Part shown: in pieces, positions 40,110 through 49,696 of the stretch
Numbering within the stretch: position 1 is the stretch's first letter
Layout: each line of letters starts with the position of its first letter
Assembly: GCF_023718305.1 (NCBI RefSeq)
Contig: NZ_QEYO01000012.1
Span: forward strand, 1 to 64,000
Length of the DNA: 64,000 nucleotides
Direction: 5' to 3'
From: Gramella sp. AN32
Lineage (GTDB): Bacteria > Bacteroidota > Bacteroidia > Flavobacteriales > Flavobacteriaceae
The notes under the pieces: generated by a model
What the model was told of the DNA's origin: nothing
The model's input: only the letters and a program-made list of their open reading frames with translations
The model's database searches: none
Made by a program: the position numbers and the translations under genes

Positions 40110-43100
40110 ATGGATGCATTTCACCTAATACAAGGTTTTGACTCATTTTTCTTGGGTTGTTTACCTTGCAAGAAAATAGACAAACGAAAAATTAAGCTGT
40201 TCTTATTTATATTTATGCTAGGTTTTTCAACTTCATTTTTTGGACAGGAAAAGGAAATTTTAGGGGTGGTAGTAGATGCCAATGGGGTACCATTAGGTGG
40301 AGTAAATGTGCTAGTTCAAAATTCGACAAAGGGTACACAAACTGATTTTGACGGAAAATATTCTTTAAATGCGAACCCGGGAGATGTCTTGGTGTTTAGC
40401 TTTCTTGGATTTGAAACGCAAGAGCGGGTAGTTGGTATAGAAAGTACTATCGATGTGACAATGCAGGAAGATCTGGCCAGTCTTGATGAGGTGGTCATAA
40501 CAGGGTATGGGAAACAATCCCGTGCAAAACTCACTACCTCGATTTCAAAATTGGACACGAGGATCTTGGAAACCTCTACAAGATCTAATGCCGCTACAGC
40601 TTTACAGGGAACAATACCTGGGTTAAGGGTGACCAATAACACTGGTCAACCTGGTGCAACTCCTCAAATAATTCTTCGTGGAGGTACAAATTTCGATGGT
40701 TCCGGTTCGCCTTTAATCCTTATCGATGGGGTGCCAGGTAGTTTTTATGCCCTTAATGCAGATGATATTGAATCTATTGAAGTTTTAAAAGATGCTGCCG
40801 CAACTGCAATATACGGTGCAAGGGCGGCGAATGGAGTAGTGCTGGTAACTACTAAAACCGGGGTGGCAGGAAAAGCGAGTATTACCTATAACCAAAAATA
40901 TAGTTTTAATTATAGAAGGGAAACCCCGGAATATTTGGATGCTGCAGATTTCATTAGGTATAATAGACAAGCTGTCTTATATTATAATGAAGCAACCGGA
41001 AGAACCAACTTCAACGCTGGATTTTTAAATGGAGCAACCGCATTTGGTACAGGTGGCAATACGACAAATTCACCTTTTACTACACAGTATTTAACAGACG
41101 AGAATAGGTATTTATTACAGTACCAGGGTTGGAATACAATTACAGATCCTGTGGATCCTAGCCAGGAAATATTATTTAGGGAAAATGACGTTAGTGGAAA
41201 TATTTACCAACCCAGTAATTCCATAGATCACTACCTGGCTTTTCAGGGAGGGAACGAAAAAGGTTCCTACTATGCCAGTTTAGGTTATCTGGACAATGAA
41301 GGTTTGATCCTGGGATCTGGTTTTAAAAGGTATTCAAGTAAATTTACCGGATCTTATGATATTTCAGAAAAATTCAGTGTGAATTCAAATATCTTATATT
41401 CCCATTCCAACTTAAATTTAAGTCCATTAGGTAATAATAATACTGTTTTTAGAAGGTTTGCAGGCCAGCCCCCTACCGCCAGGACATATAATAATAATCC
41501 CGACGGGAGCATATCTGAAGACCTGAATCCAGGTACAAATGCTGGTTTTGGAAATCCACTATACTATCAGGACAAATTTATTCGTGATAACCTGGAGCAG
41601 CGATTAACTGCCTCCGTAGGGATAAATTGGGATATTTTATCAGATTTGACTTTCTCATTAACTGGAAGCCATTTTGCTATTAATAATCAAGATGAGTCAT
41701 TTAATAAGGCGTACTTAAACGGAAGTTCATTAATAGAGACGAGAAATGCTTCGGCAAGTGTTGATAAAACACTCAGAAATCAGTTAACTGGAACACTTAA
41801 TTATACTAAGACTTTTGGGGAACATTACTTTAATGTGCTTTTAGGATCAGAATATTTCAAAGATGAATATTATACTTTTAGTGCGGGTACCCAAAATTCC
41901 CCTACAGATTTGATCCCAACCTTAAATGCCGGGGCTGAAGCCAGCGGGGTGCCCTATAGTTTCAGAACGCTTCATAAGATAATTTCCGGTTTTGGCCGAT
42001 TAAATTACGATTTTGATGAAAAATATTTGTTAGGACTTACCTTCAGATATGACGGCTCGTCAAGATTAGGGAATAACAAATATGGCTTTTTTCCCGGGGC
42101 ATCTTTAGGTTGGAATGTACATAATGAAGATTTCTTCGCAGGGTCGGCCCTTAAAAATATAATTACTAAACTTAAACCTCGGTTGAGCTATGGGGTTAAT
42201 GGAAATGTGGAAGTCTTAGGTAATTTCTCTTCCTTTGGTGCTTATGGACCTCAAGGGGTGTATGATGGACAAACAGGTTATGCTAATACCTCTTTGCCTA
42301 CACCAGATCTTCGTTGGGAAAGATCAACAACCCTCAACTTTGGGCTGGATCTATCGTTATTTGATAATAGGATTAATCTAATAGGAGATTACTTTATACG
42401 GGACGTTGAAGACAAATTGGCAAATTTAACGCTGCCATATTGGACTGGTTTCAGTGGGATAACCACTAATAATGGAACCTTAAGAAATAAAGGCTTGGAA
42501 CTTCAATTAGGAGCAGATATTATTAGAGGAGAGGATTTTCAATGGAACTTAAGTGGGACAATAGCCAAAATAAAAAGTTTTGTAATTGAGTTGCCAGAGA
42601 ATGACAATGATTTAAACCGTCAGGGGGGTACACAAATCTATAACCCAAATACAGGGGAATTGGAGTGGGTTGGAGGCTTACAGGAAGGACAACGTGTTGG
42701 AAATGATTTGGTGGTAACTTATGTGCAGGATTATATTTATGCCAATCAGGCGGAAGTAGACTCCGATGCGAATGTTCAGGATGATCTATTGCCAAACCCT
42801 TTTCAAAGGTTTCCGGGCGATGTTGCCTGGATGGATGTAAACGGGGATGATGTGATCAACAGTTTTGATCGTAAGGTTATTGGAAGGACCACACCAGATT
42901 TTTATGGAGGTGTATCTACCAATTTAAATTATAAAAACTTCGGACTATATGTAAAAACCGATTTTGCGGCCGGTCATATTATTTATAACCATATTCGCGG
43001 AAAAGGCCTGGCGCAAACCCAGGGGAATTTGAATCAGGATGCATTAGTGCTTCAATCATGGACTCCGGAAAACACTGATACCGATGTACCAAGGTTCGTT

Positions 43101-43385
43101 TTTGTCGATGCACAAAAAAATATTTTCAGGGGGAATGAAGGTACCGTAAACAGTCGTTTCTGGGAAAAAGGGGATTACCTGGCTTTACGGGAAATAACTC
43201 TTAGCTATGATCTTCCGGTAGGGACTTTTACCGATAAGATCACGAAATTTAGTCTCTACGCAACAGGTTCTAATTTACATTATTTTAAAAGTTATAGTGG
43301 GGATACCCCAGAGTTGGGAGGTTATCAGGCAGGTGAATTTCCTTTACCCAGGACCTTTACATTAGGACTTAATTTAACCCTTTAA
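40110..43385 (+). CDS. SusC/RagA TonB-dependent glycan transporter (pair 2)
   Basis: 1,091-residue outer-membrane transporter. The start has an unusually long N-region before the hydrophobic signal core (KIKLFLFIFMLGFSTSFFGQ). Then come the carboxypeptidase-like domain (ILGVVVDANGVPLGGVNVLVQNSTKG), LDEVVITGYG, the plug (TALQGTIPGLRVTNNTGQPG, LIDGVPGSF, LKDAAATAIYGARAANGVVLVTTKTG) and the barrel ending TLGLNLTL. The SusD partner starts 11 bases later. Placed between nanA and the NanR-type regulator and preceded by the shared operator, it probably imports sialylated or GlcNAc-containing oligosaccharides. Confidence 0.93.
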   Translation: MDAFHLIQGFDSFFLGCLPCKKIDKRKIKLFLFIFMLGFSTSFFGQEKEILGVVVDANGVPLGGVNVLVQNSTKGTQTDFDGKYSLNANPGDVLVFSFLGFETQERVVGIESTIDVTMQEDLASLDEVVITGYGKQSRAKLTTSISKLDTRILETSTRSNAATALQGTIPGLRVTNNTGQPGATPQIILRGGTNFDGSGSPLILIDGVPGSFYALNADDIESIEVLKDAAATAIYGARAANGVVLVTTKTGVAGKASITYNQKYSFNYRRETPEYLDAADFIRYNRQAVLYYNEATGRTNFNAGFLNGATAFGTGGNTTNSPFTTQYLTDENRYLLQYQGWNTITDPVDPSQEILFRENDVSGNIYQPSNSIDHYLAFQGGNEKGSYYASLGYLDNEGLILGSGFKRYSSKFTGSYDISEKFSVNSNILYSHSNLNLSPLGNNNTVFRRFAGQPPTARTYNNNPDGSISEDLNPGTNAGFGNPLYYQDKFIRDNLEQRLTASVGINWDILSDLTFSLTGSHFAINNQDESFNKAYLNGSSLIETRNASASVDKTLRNQLTGTLNYTKTFGEHYFNVLLGSEYFKDEYYTFSAGTQNSPTDLIPTLNAGAEASGVPYSFRTLHKIISGFGRLNYDFDEKYLLGLTFRYDGSSRLGNNKYGFFPGASLGWNVHNEDFFAGSALKNIITKLKPRLSYGVNGNVEVLGNFSSFGAYGPQGVYDGQTGYANTSLPTPDLRWERSTTLNFGLDLSLFDNRINLIGDYFIRDVEDKLANLTLPYWTGFSGITTNNGTLRNKGLELQLGADIIRGEDFQWNLSGTIAKIKSFVIELPENDNDLNRQGGTQIYNPNTGELEWVGGLQEGQRVGNDLVVTYVQDYIYANQAEVDSDANVQDDLLPNPFQRFPGDVAWMDVNGDDVINSFDRKVIGRTTPDFYGGVSTNLNYKNFGLYVKTDFAAGHIIYNHIRGKGLAQTQGNLNQDALVLQSWTPENTDTDVPRFVFVDAQKNIFRGNEGTVNSRFWEKGDYLALREITLSYDLPVGTFTDKITKFSLYATGSNLHYFKSYSGDTPELGGYQAGEFPLPRTFTLGLNLTL

Positions 43386-43396
43386 AAAAATAAACT

Positions 43397-44902
43397 ATGA
43401 AATATATATATTTAATAATGGGTTTACTGCTGCTAAACTCATGTGAAAGCGAATTAGAGATTGAAGCACCAAGTGAACTAACCTTTAATGGTTTTTGGGA
43501 TAGCGAAAATGGGGCTAGGGCCGCACACTCCGGACTTTATGGATCGTTTCGGGCTGAAGCCAGTACTTTTTGGGCTTTGGGAGGTATAAGAAGTGATGTT
43601 TGGGGAGGCCCAACCTTTGAGTCTCCTTTCAGTATTGATCTCATAGAATCCAATATTACTGTTTCTACAGCTCCGTATGGAGGTTGGGCAGGATTTTACC
43701 AAAGGATTCACCAACTCAATGATTTTATAGCCAATGTGCCTATGATTGAATTTAACAATGAAGCAGATAAGGATCATATGATGGGACAGGCCTATGGCCT
43801 AAGGGCGTATTTTTATTATACCCTTCTAAAAACTTGGGGAGGGGTGCCTTTAACTACTGAAATATTAAACACTACATCTCCGGAAGGTTTAAGTAAAGCA
43901 AGATCTTCCGAAGAAGAAGTTATGCAACTTATCAAGGAAGATATAGCACGTTCCCTGGAATCTTTCGGGGATGATGATTCTTTTTGGAATGGAAATAGAA
44001 ATTTTTGGTCTAAAGCAGCCTCACTTACCTTAAAAGGAGATGCTTATATCTGGTCTGGAAATTTACTGGGCGGGGGTAATGCCGATTTTTCTGAAGCAAA
44101 AAATGCATTACAGGAAGTGGTGGAGATGGGGAACATAGATCTTGTTTCTAATTATGGGGATCTATGGGGACCAGAAAATGAAAATAACAGCGAATTTATT
44201 TTTGCCATACAATATGAACAGAATGAAGCTGAAAATTTTTACAATTCGTTTACAGGAAGAACCACAGAAATATGGCCTCAGTTTAATGAAGAAGGAGAGT
44301 CTATGGAAGGTTTTGTTATAAATGGTTCTAACCGTTACGGCCCAAGTATAAAAACCCTCTTAATTTCAGATGATAATTTGGATGCCCGAAAGGACGCTAC
44401 TTTTATCAGGTTATATAGCGATTCTAATGATGGAGCAGGTTACCCTACTTTTAATGAGGAAAAGTATTTTGGATCAATCCTTAAGAAGTTCCTGGGACGG
44501 GTAGATGGAAGTGTAAGAATTTTTGATAACGATATTCCTGTTTACAGGTATGCTGATGTTTTATTACTGTTGGCCGAAGCTAAAAACCATTTGGGAGAAG
44601 ATCCTTCAGAGGAAATAAATTTAATTAGGCAAAGAGCGTACGGAGAGGATTATGATCCTGCAGTGCATGCCTATTCTAATGCATCTATGCAAGAAAATAC
44701 CGAAGCTATCCTGGAGGAACGATATGTTGAGTTTATTGCGGAAGGAAAAAGATGGTGGGACCTTAGAAGGGCAGGTGACGAATATGTCATAGAAAATGTA
44801 CCCTTTTTAGAACCTGGTGAAGAGTATAAATTATTGTTGCCAATCACATTGGATATGATCGGGCGAAATCCACTTCTGGTACAAACCCCGGGATATAATT
44901 AA
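43397..44902 (+). CDS. SusD/RagB surface glycan-binding lipoprotein (pair 2)
   Basis: 501 residues. Lipoprotein signal MKYIYLIMGLLLLNSC with lipid Cys at 16. Typical SusD features are the N-terminal FWDSENGARAAHSGLYGSFR, the helical repeat region (GQAYGLRAYFYYTLLKTWGGVPL), and the C-terminal RYADVLLLLAEAKNHLG, ILEERYVEFIAEGKRWWDLRR and LLPITLDMIGRNPLLVQTPGY. Works with the SusC barrel encoded just before it. A terminator follows, so the unit is susC2-susD2, with the beta-propeller gene transcribed separately or by read-through. Confidence 0.93.
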   Translation: MKYIYLIMGLLLLNSCESELEIEAPSELTFNGFWDSENGARAAHSGLYGSFRAEASTFWALGGIRSDVWGGPTFESPFSIDLIESNITVSTAPYGGWAGFYQRIHQLNDFIANVPMIEFNNEADKDHMMGQAYGLRAYFYYTLLKTWGGVPLTTEILNTTSPEGLSKARSSEEEVMQLIKEDIARSLESFGDDDSFWNGNRNFWSKAASLTLKGDAYIWSGNLLGGGNADFSEAKNALQEVVEMGNIDLVSNYGDLWGPENENNSEFIFAIQYEQNEAENFYNSFTGRTTEIWPQFNEEGESMEGFVINGSNRYGPSIKTLLISDDNLDARKDATFIRLYSDSNDGAGYPTFNEEKYFGSILKKFLGRVDGSVRIFDNDIPVYRYADVLLLLAEAKNHLGEDPSEEINLIRQRAYGEDYDPAVHAYSNASMQENTEAILEERYVEFIAEGKRWWDLRRAGDEYVIENVPFLEPGEEYKLLLPITLDMIGRNPLLVQTPGYN

Positions 44903-44946
44903 TTCAGAATATAGTTTAGTTGGAATCTTTCTATTGAATTAATTTT

Positions 44947-44976
44947 AAAAAGGTCACATCTGTGGCCTTTTTTTTA
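44947..44976 (+). terminator. Terminator after SusD pair 2
   Basis: GGTCAC, loop ATCT, GTGGCC (one G-T pair), flanked by A-runs and followed by ten T. A strong intrinsic terminator just before the beta-propeller gene. Confidence 0.85.
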
Positions 44977-44992
44977 TATTAGGAAGGTAAAC

Positions 44993-46603
44993 ATGAAGAA
45001 AAATATACTGCATAATGGAATAGAATTACCTGATAACTGGCCACCGTTTCTTGAGGTTCCAAATCAAAGGAAAGCTTATCCTGTTCCCTATTTAGAAAAT
45101 AAGCCTGAAGTCATTTTAATAGACCTGGGGAGGCAATTGTTTGTCGATGATTTTTTAATATTGGAAACTGATTTAAAAAAGGTATTTCATTCTCCTATAT
45201 ATTATGATAAGAACCCAGTTTTAGAACCTTCTGAAGCATGGGAAAAAACGAACAAGGGGGCAGTGTATGCTGCCCCATTTAGTGATGGTGTTTGGTATGA
45301 CGAAAGAGAAGAAAAATTTAAGATGTGGTATATGGCGGGAGGCGGACAAAAGTACCCGCATATTGATAATGCCTATTACACTTGCTATGCAGAATCGAAG
45401 GATGGAAAACATTGGGAAAAAGCCATTCAGGATATAGTAAAGGGAACCAATGTTGTCGATACTACTTTAAGGGATGCCGCTACTGTATGGTTTGATAAAA
45501 AAGGAATCAATCCTCAGGAGCGCTATAAACTTTTTGTAATTGATAGAATAAAGCGGGATGGTAAGTCTAGGTTGATTTTAAAGTATTCTTCTGATGGCAT
45601 ACATTGGTCGGAACCAAAAGCCATCTCAGGTGAAATGCGTGATCGATTCTCATCATTCTTCAATCCTTTTACCAACAAATGGGTATTGAGTATGCGTTGT
45701 GAAACTGAGATTTCTGAAAGATCTAGAAGTTATTCAGAAAATTCTGATCCTCAAGCACTAGTTAAAAATATAGATAAGAAAAATAACAAAGATTTATTTT
45801 GGTTTGCACCTGATGGAAAGGAACCCAGGCATCCTAAATTCCCTGAAATAGATCCGGGTATTTATAATTTCGATGTAATTGCTTATGAAAGTATATTCAT
45901 AGGATTTTATTCTGTTTGGCAGGGACCATCAAATCAAAAAGCCGGTGAATTGGGGATTCAAAAACGAAATGAAGTTTTATTAGGCTATAGTAGAGATGGT
46001 TTTCATTTTGATCGTCCTCATCATAAACCCTTTTTTAAGGTTGAGGAAGAAGAAGGAGCGTGGAATTGGGGGAACGTACAATCCACAAATGGTTCCCCAT
46101 TGATTATTGGTGATTGGTTGTATTTTTATTTAAGTGGAAGGAGATTGAATCATATATTGTGGGATAGCTATATGTCCACAGGTTTAGCGAAACTGCGAAG
46201 GGATGGTTTCGTTTCAATGCGGGCAGGTAACAATGAAGGGACAATAATTACTAGGTCTCTACGCTTCAAAGGAACATATTTATTTGTGAATGCAAATGTT
46301 GCTCATGGCCAATTAAAAGCAGAGATAATCGATGGAAATTTTAAACCAATCCCTGGATTTACTAAACAAGAAAGTTCAGGAATGCTCTTAGAGGATAAAA
46401 CAAAATACGGATTGAGCTGGAAGAATCGCACGAATCTTTCCGAACTAATGGATAAAAAGATTCAGATAAAATTTTATATGAGGAAGGGTGATTTTTACTC
46501 ATTTTGGATTTCTAAATATTCATCAGGAGAAAGTTCTGGATATACTGCAGGTGGTGGGCCAGGGCTTCATCCCGAGGGAGTCGATCTTCCACTGAGATTT
46601 TAA
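44993..46603 (+). CDS. Cytosolic beta-propeller protein, glycosidase-like, function unknown
   Basis: 536 residues without a signal peptide. A LIDLGRQLFVDDFLI motif near residue 40 opens a domain of the five-bladed propeller kind seen in GH32/43/130-like enzymes. Three blade repeats of the form S-x-D-G-x-x-W/F are visible (SKDGKHW, SSDGIHW, SRDGFHF). Candidate acidic residues occur in FNPFTNKWVLSMRCETE and in SWKNRTNLSELM, but none can be assigned as catalytic. The C-terminal about 100 residues form a beta-sandwich-like tail. Similar FVDD proteins are common, uncharacterised entries in Planctomycetota and Bacteroidota. Its place between susD2 and the GntR gene suggests an internal step in processing sialic-acid or GlcNAc-containing oligosaccharides. 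Confidence 0.6.
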   Translation: MKKNILHNGIELPDNWPPFLEVPNQRKAYPVPYLENKPEVILIDLGRQLFVDDFLILETDLKKVFHSPIYYDKNPVLEPSEAWEKTNKGAVYAAPFSDGVWYDEREEKFKMWYMAGGGQKYPHIDNAYYTCYAESKDGKHWEKAIQDIVKGTNVVDTTLRDAATVWFDKKGINPQERYKLFVIDRIKRDGKSRLILKYSSDGIHWSEPKAISGEMRDRFSSFFNPFTNKWVLSMRCETEISERSRSYSENSDPQALVKNIDKKNNKDLFWFAPDGKEPRHPKFPEIDPGIYNFDVIAYESIFIGFYSVWQGPSNQKAGELGIQKRNEVLLGYSRDGFHFDRPHHKPFFKVEEEEGAWNWGNVQSTNGSPLIIGDWLYFYLSGRRLNHILWDSYMSTGLAKLRRDGFVSMRAGNNEGTIITRSLRFKGTYLFVNANVAHGQLKAEIIDGNFKPIPGFTKQESSGMLLEDKTKYGLSWKNRTNLSELMDKKIQIKFYMRKGDFYSFWISKYSSGESSGYTAGGGPGLHPEGVDLPLRF

Positions 46604-46618
46604 GATCAATGGATAACT

Positions 46619-47335
46619 TTATTTCTTATGAAAAATTGAATCAAAATGAGGCTCTAAATGCTGTCTCATAGCATTTCGAAAGGTTTCCGGAGTTCCTATT
46701 TTTATATTGTCGACCAGCATTTTATGGGTAACGAATTTCCCGCTGGAGTATCGATATTCAAAATCTTCAGGTTTATTTTTGAGATGTACATATTCAAAAA
46801 CGGGAAGTAGTAATTTCTGAAAACGTAAAAGGGTTTTATTTTGTGAAATTTCATAAAGTTTCCCGTGAAAATCGATTTCCCTTTCTAATCCAAAACTAAT
46901 TTGCTTGGCTTCTTCTTCCTCTTCAGCATTGACTATCTCTTCCAGATCCTCCAGGTCTTTTTGGGTTTTCCGCTCAAATAAAAAATCGGCCATACCCATT
47001 TCTAAAATCAATCTAAGTTCAAAAAGGTTTTTTAAAACATCCATGCCCAATAAACTTGGATCTAGGATCCTTTCAAAATTGGCAATGATATCCGGCTCGG
47101 TTAATATCATACCCCGGTGTTTCTTGGATTCTATAAGGCCTAAGGTTCTTAATCTTAATATCGCTTCCCGTATTACCGTTCGGCTTACCCCTAAAGTCTC
47201 GGCAAATTCTAATTCTTTGGGAATAGCATCTCCTGGTTTAAGATCATTATCTTTAAAAAATTCAAGTAATCTAAGTTCAACTTTATCTACTAGCGAAAGG
47301 GTTTCTACAGGTTTAAGGGCTTTAAACTTTTTCAT
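46619..47335 (-). CDS. GntR-family regulator, FadR/NanR type (FCD domain)
   Basis: 238-residue DNA-binding regulator. The N-terminal winged helix (about 15-80) has the GntR signature LKPGDAIPKELEFAETLGVSRTVIREAILRLRTLGLIESKKHRG. The FCD ligand domain (about 95-230) shows likely metal-site residues in EIDFHGKLYEISQN, FVTHKMLVDNI and MRQHLEPHF. E. coli NanR, the sialic-acid repressor, belongs to this subfamily. A perfect TATGT-N3-ACATA repeat lies about 100 bases upstream of its own start, and the same repeat precedes nanA, nagB-lmbE, susC2 and the GH2 operon. It is therefore the most likely binder, probably an autoregulated repressor. The ligand is not known. It is convergent with the propeller gene. 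Confidence 0.9.
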   Translation of the reverse strand: MKKFKALKPVETLSLVDKVELRLLEFFKDNDLKPGDAIPKELEFAETLGVSRTVIREAILRLRTLGLIESKKHRGMILTEPDIIANFERILDPSLLGMDVLKNLFELRLILEMGMADFLFERKTQKDLEDLEEIVNAEEEEEAKQISFGLEREIDFHGKLYEISQNKTLLRFQKLLLPVFEYVHLKNKPEDFEYRYSSGKFVTHKMLVDNIKIGTPETFRNAMRQHLEPHFDSIFHKK

Positions 47336-47432
47336 TATTTTCTAAATTATCTTATTAATTGTTAGATCAGCTAAGATTTCCAAATTGATGGATTTGTATA
47401 GTTGATAAAATTACATTTTTAATATGAGACAT

Positions 47433-47445
47433 TATGTAATACATA
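47433..47445. promoter_or_regulatory. TATGT-N3-ACATA operator before gntR
   Basis: TATGTAATACATA, in the 172-base gap between gntR (minus, starts 47335) and the AraC/SDR remnant (plus, 47508). Its position fits autoregulation of gntR, and possibly control of the fucosidase run on the other strand. Confidence 0.7.
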
Positions 47446-47507
47446 TTAAAAATATATTATATTGAAACTTTAATCAGGCGCAATATATTTAAACCTAATT
47501 AGAGTTT

Positions 47508-47801
47508 ATGAAGCTTTACTTATTAAACCGTAATAGGAGGGAAAATTCTTCATTTACCATAACTGTTCATTGCTATTCTCATTTTTTGAAAATGTGGCAT
47601 TATCATCCGGAATTGAAATTAATGCTAATTATAAAAAGTATCGGAACACTTTTTATAGGTGATAGTTTAGAAAAAAAGGGCGAAATAGGTCTCTCGGGAG
47701 AGTTACCCTTGTATAAGGATATTAAAAAGCTATCAAATGAAGGATTTATTACAGAAAATGATTACTCCATAGATGGCGGATTTATAAAATTACAGGGATA
47801 A
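47508..47801 (+). pseudogene. Chimeric remnant: AraC sensor domain joined to SDR C terminus
   Basis: A 97-residue frame. Residues 1-70 are the start of an AraC-family regulator with a cupin sensor: SSFTITVHCYSHFLKMWHYHPELKLMLI, then GTLFIGDSLEK. From about residue 72 the sequence is the C-terminal tail of a short-chain dehydrogenase: KKLSNEGFITENDYSIDGGF, matching the usual FITG-x-D-x-x-IDGG motif. The AraC DNA-binding half and nearly all the dehydrogenase are gone, as expected from one deletion spanning two adjacent genes. SDR enzymes and AraC regulators are standard parts of L-fucose oxidation clusters, and other fragments of such a cluster lie further right. One base separates its stop from the GH29 start. 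Confidence 0.75.
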
Positions 47802-47802
47802 G

Positions 47803-49623
47803 ATGATGAAATTAGATATTTTAAAGCAAAGTTTAGGTAAGTGGATTTTAATACTCTTAGCGTTAATCTTTTTTATACCCACACGAGCACAGGATTCAGA
47901 AGAACAACGCATAAATCGTCTGAATGAACGGGATTACCCGCAATGGTTCAGCGATGCGAAATTGGGCATTTTTATTCACTGGGGATTATATTCGGTTCCG
48001 GCTTATGGTGGCAAAGAATCTTATGCTGAATGGTACCTGCGTGGCCTACAAACCGGTGATTCCTTGCGTACTACTTTTATGAAAAAGAATTATGGTCCCA
48101 ACTTCGACTATAAAGATTTTGCCGGTTTGTTGAAGGCTGAACTTTTTGATGCCGAAGAATGGGCAAAATTGTTCAAAAAGGCAGGGGCCAAATATGTGGT
48201 ACTGGTAACCAAGCACCACGACGGTTATGCTTTATGGCCAAGTAAATTCAACCGTAACTGGAACAGTGTGGATATTGGGCCCAAAAAGGACATTGTTGGT
48301 GAAGTTACCGAAGCAGTACGAGAAGAAGGCCTTAAAATGGGATTGTATTATTCGCTGGCCGAATGGAACAATCCTTTGCACCGTTGGTACACAGATCCGC
48401 ATGATAGTATTGGTAACTATGTAGAAGAGTATATGATCCCACAGTTTAAAGAGTTGGTGGGCACTTATAAACCTACATTGATCTTTACCGATGGTGAGTG
48501 GTACAATACTGCCAAACAATGGCATGCCGCCGAGCTCATCAACTGGTATTATGACCTCGTTGGTCCCGACGCCATTGTAAACAACCGCTGGGGGCATGGC
48601 CTTGATACGGGCTTTTTAACGCCTGAATATAGTGCCGGTATCACTGAGACCGACCGACCCTGGGCTGAAGTAAGAGGGATTGGCCGTTCTTTTGGACTAA
48701 ACAGAAATGAAGATTTAGCGGCTTACGGGACTTCCAAAGAACTCATCACACGTTTTGTGCAAACCGTGGCCAATGGCGGCGGCATGATTTTAAATGTTGG
48801 TCCAAAGGCTGATGGGCAAATCCCCATGATCCAGCAGGAAAGGCTGGTTCAACTTGGGAATTGGCTGGACATTAACGGCGAGGCAATATATGGCTCAGAG
48901 CCTTACGAGGTGCATAGTGAAGAGAAGCAGGTTGAATTAGAACGGGTAGATCCAACGATCGATTTTAATTGGGTTCGTAATTCTCCAATGAAAGAAATCA
49001 AAGAAGACGATTTTACGGTACACTGGGAAGGCTATTTGGTGACACCCAAAACCGGGACTTATACTTTTGAAGTCCGGGCCGATGATGAAGCGCGCGTAAA
49101 GCTGGACGGGAAATTCCTGCTGAATCAGGATTACACCGCTCCAGATAATGAAGCAGAAGTTATGGGAGCGCAAACTGCGGCTTCTACCCAGGCAAAGCTG
49201 AAATTGAAAAAAAATGAAGTTTATCCTATCAGTATTGATTACAGGGAAAAAAAGCAAAATGCCTCAATCAGATTATTATGGAAAACCGATGGACAAGAGC
49301 AGGAAATAGTTCCGGCATCGGCATTTTTTCAGGATAAAAACAAAAACCAATCCGGGCTCAAGGGAACCTATTCTTCTTTAAAAACCCATTTGGCCTATAC
49401 CCAAAACAATGGTAACATCTACGCGATCAGTTTTGATTGGCCTGGCGAAGAACTGGTGTTGCACATCTCCGATCCCGGCAAAATTGCCAAAGTAACAATG
49501 CTCGGACTGGACCGTAAACTGGACTATATGTACGAAAATGGGAAACTATACATCGATACCTCAAAAATAGGTTTCAATGACCTGCCTTCATATGATGCGT
49601 GGACATTTAAGATTGAAGAGTAG
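47803..49623 (+). CDS. GH29 alpha-L-fucosidase with PA14 domain
   Basis: Secreted fucosidase of 606 residues; the signal peptide ends IPTRAQ. The barrel has WFSDAKLGIFIHWGLYSVPAY, KYVVLVTKHHDGYALWPS and nucleophile D230 in IFTDGEWYN, followed by NVGPKADGQIP near residue 340. A PA14 carbohydrate-binding domain (about 390-510; VHWEGYLVTPKTGTYTFEVRADDEARVKLDG) sits between the barrel and a final beta-sandwich that ends with the usual YDAWTFKIEE. The complete barrel and second sandwich are kept, so it should be active, probably in releasing core or antennary fucose. First of three fucosidases in a row. Confidence 0.9.
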   Translation: MMKLDILKQSLGKWILILLALIFFIPTRAQDSEEQRINRLNERDYPQWFSDAKLGIFIHWGLYSVPAYGGKESYAEWYLRGLQTGDSLRTTFMKKNYGPNFDYKDFAGLLKAELFDAEEWAKLFKKAGAKYVVLVTKHHDGYALWPSKFNRNWNSVDIGPKKDIVGEVTEAVREEGLKMGLYYSLAEWNNPLHRWYTDPHDSIGNYVEEYMIPQFKELVGTYKPTLIFTDGEWYNTAKQWHAAELINWYYDLVGPDAIVNNRWGHGLDTGFLTPEYSAGITETDRPWAEVRGIGRSFGLNRNEDLAAYGTSKELITRFVQTVANGGGMILNVGPKADGQIPMIQQERLVQLGNWLDINGEAIYGSEPYEVHSEEKQVELERVDPTIDFNWVRNSPMKEIKEDDFTVHWEGYLVTPKTGTYTFEVRADDEARVKLDGKFLLNQDYTAPDNEAEVMGAQTAASTQAKLKLKKNEVYPISIDYREKKQNASIRLLWKTDGQEQEIVPASAFFQDKNKNQSGLKGTYSSLKTHLAYTQNNGNIYAISFDWPGEELVLHISDPGKIAKVTMLGLDRKLDYMYENGKLYIDTSKIGFNDLPSYDAWTFKIEE

Positions 49624-49696
49624 TAAAAAGTTCAAAAAGACGAAGAACAAAGAATAGATAAAATAGTAGAGGTATTTTAAAATTTTGAAATCAATA

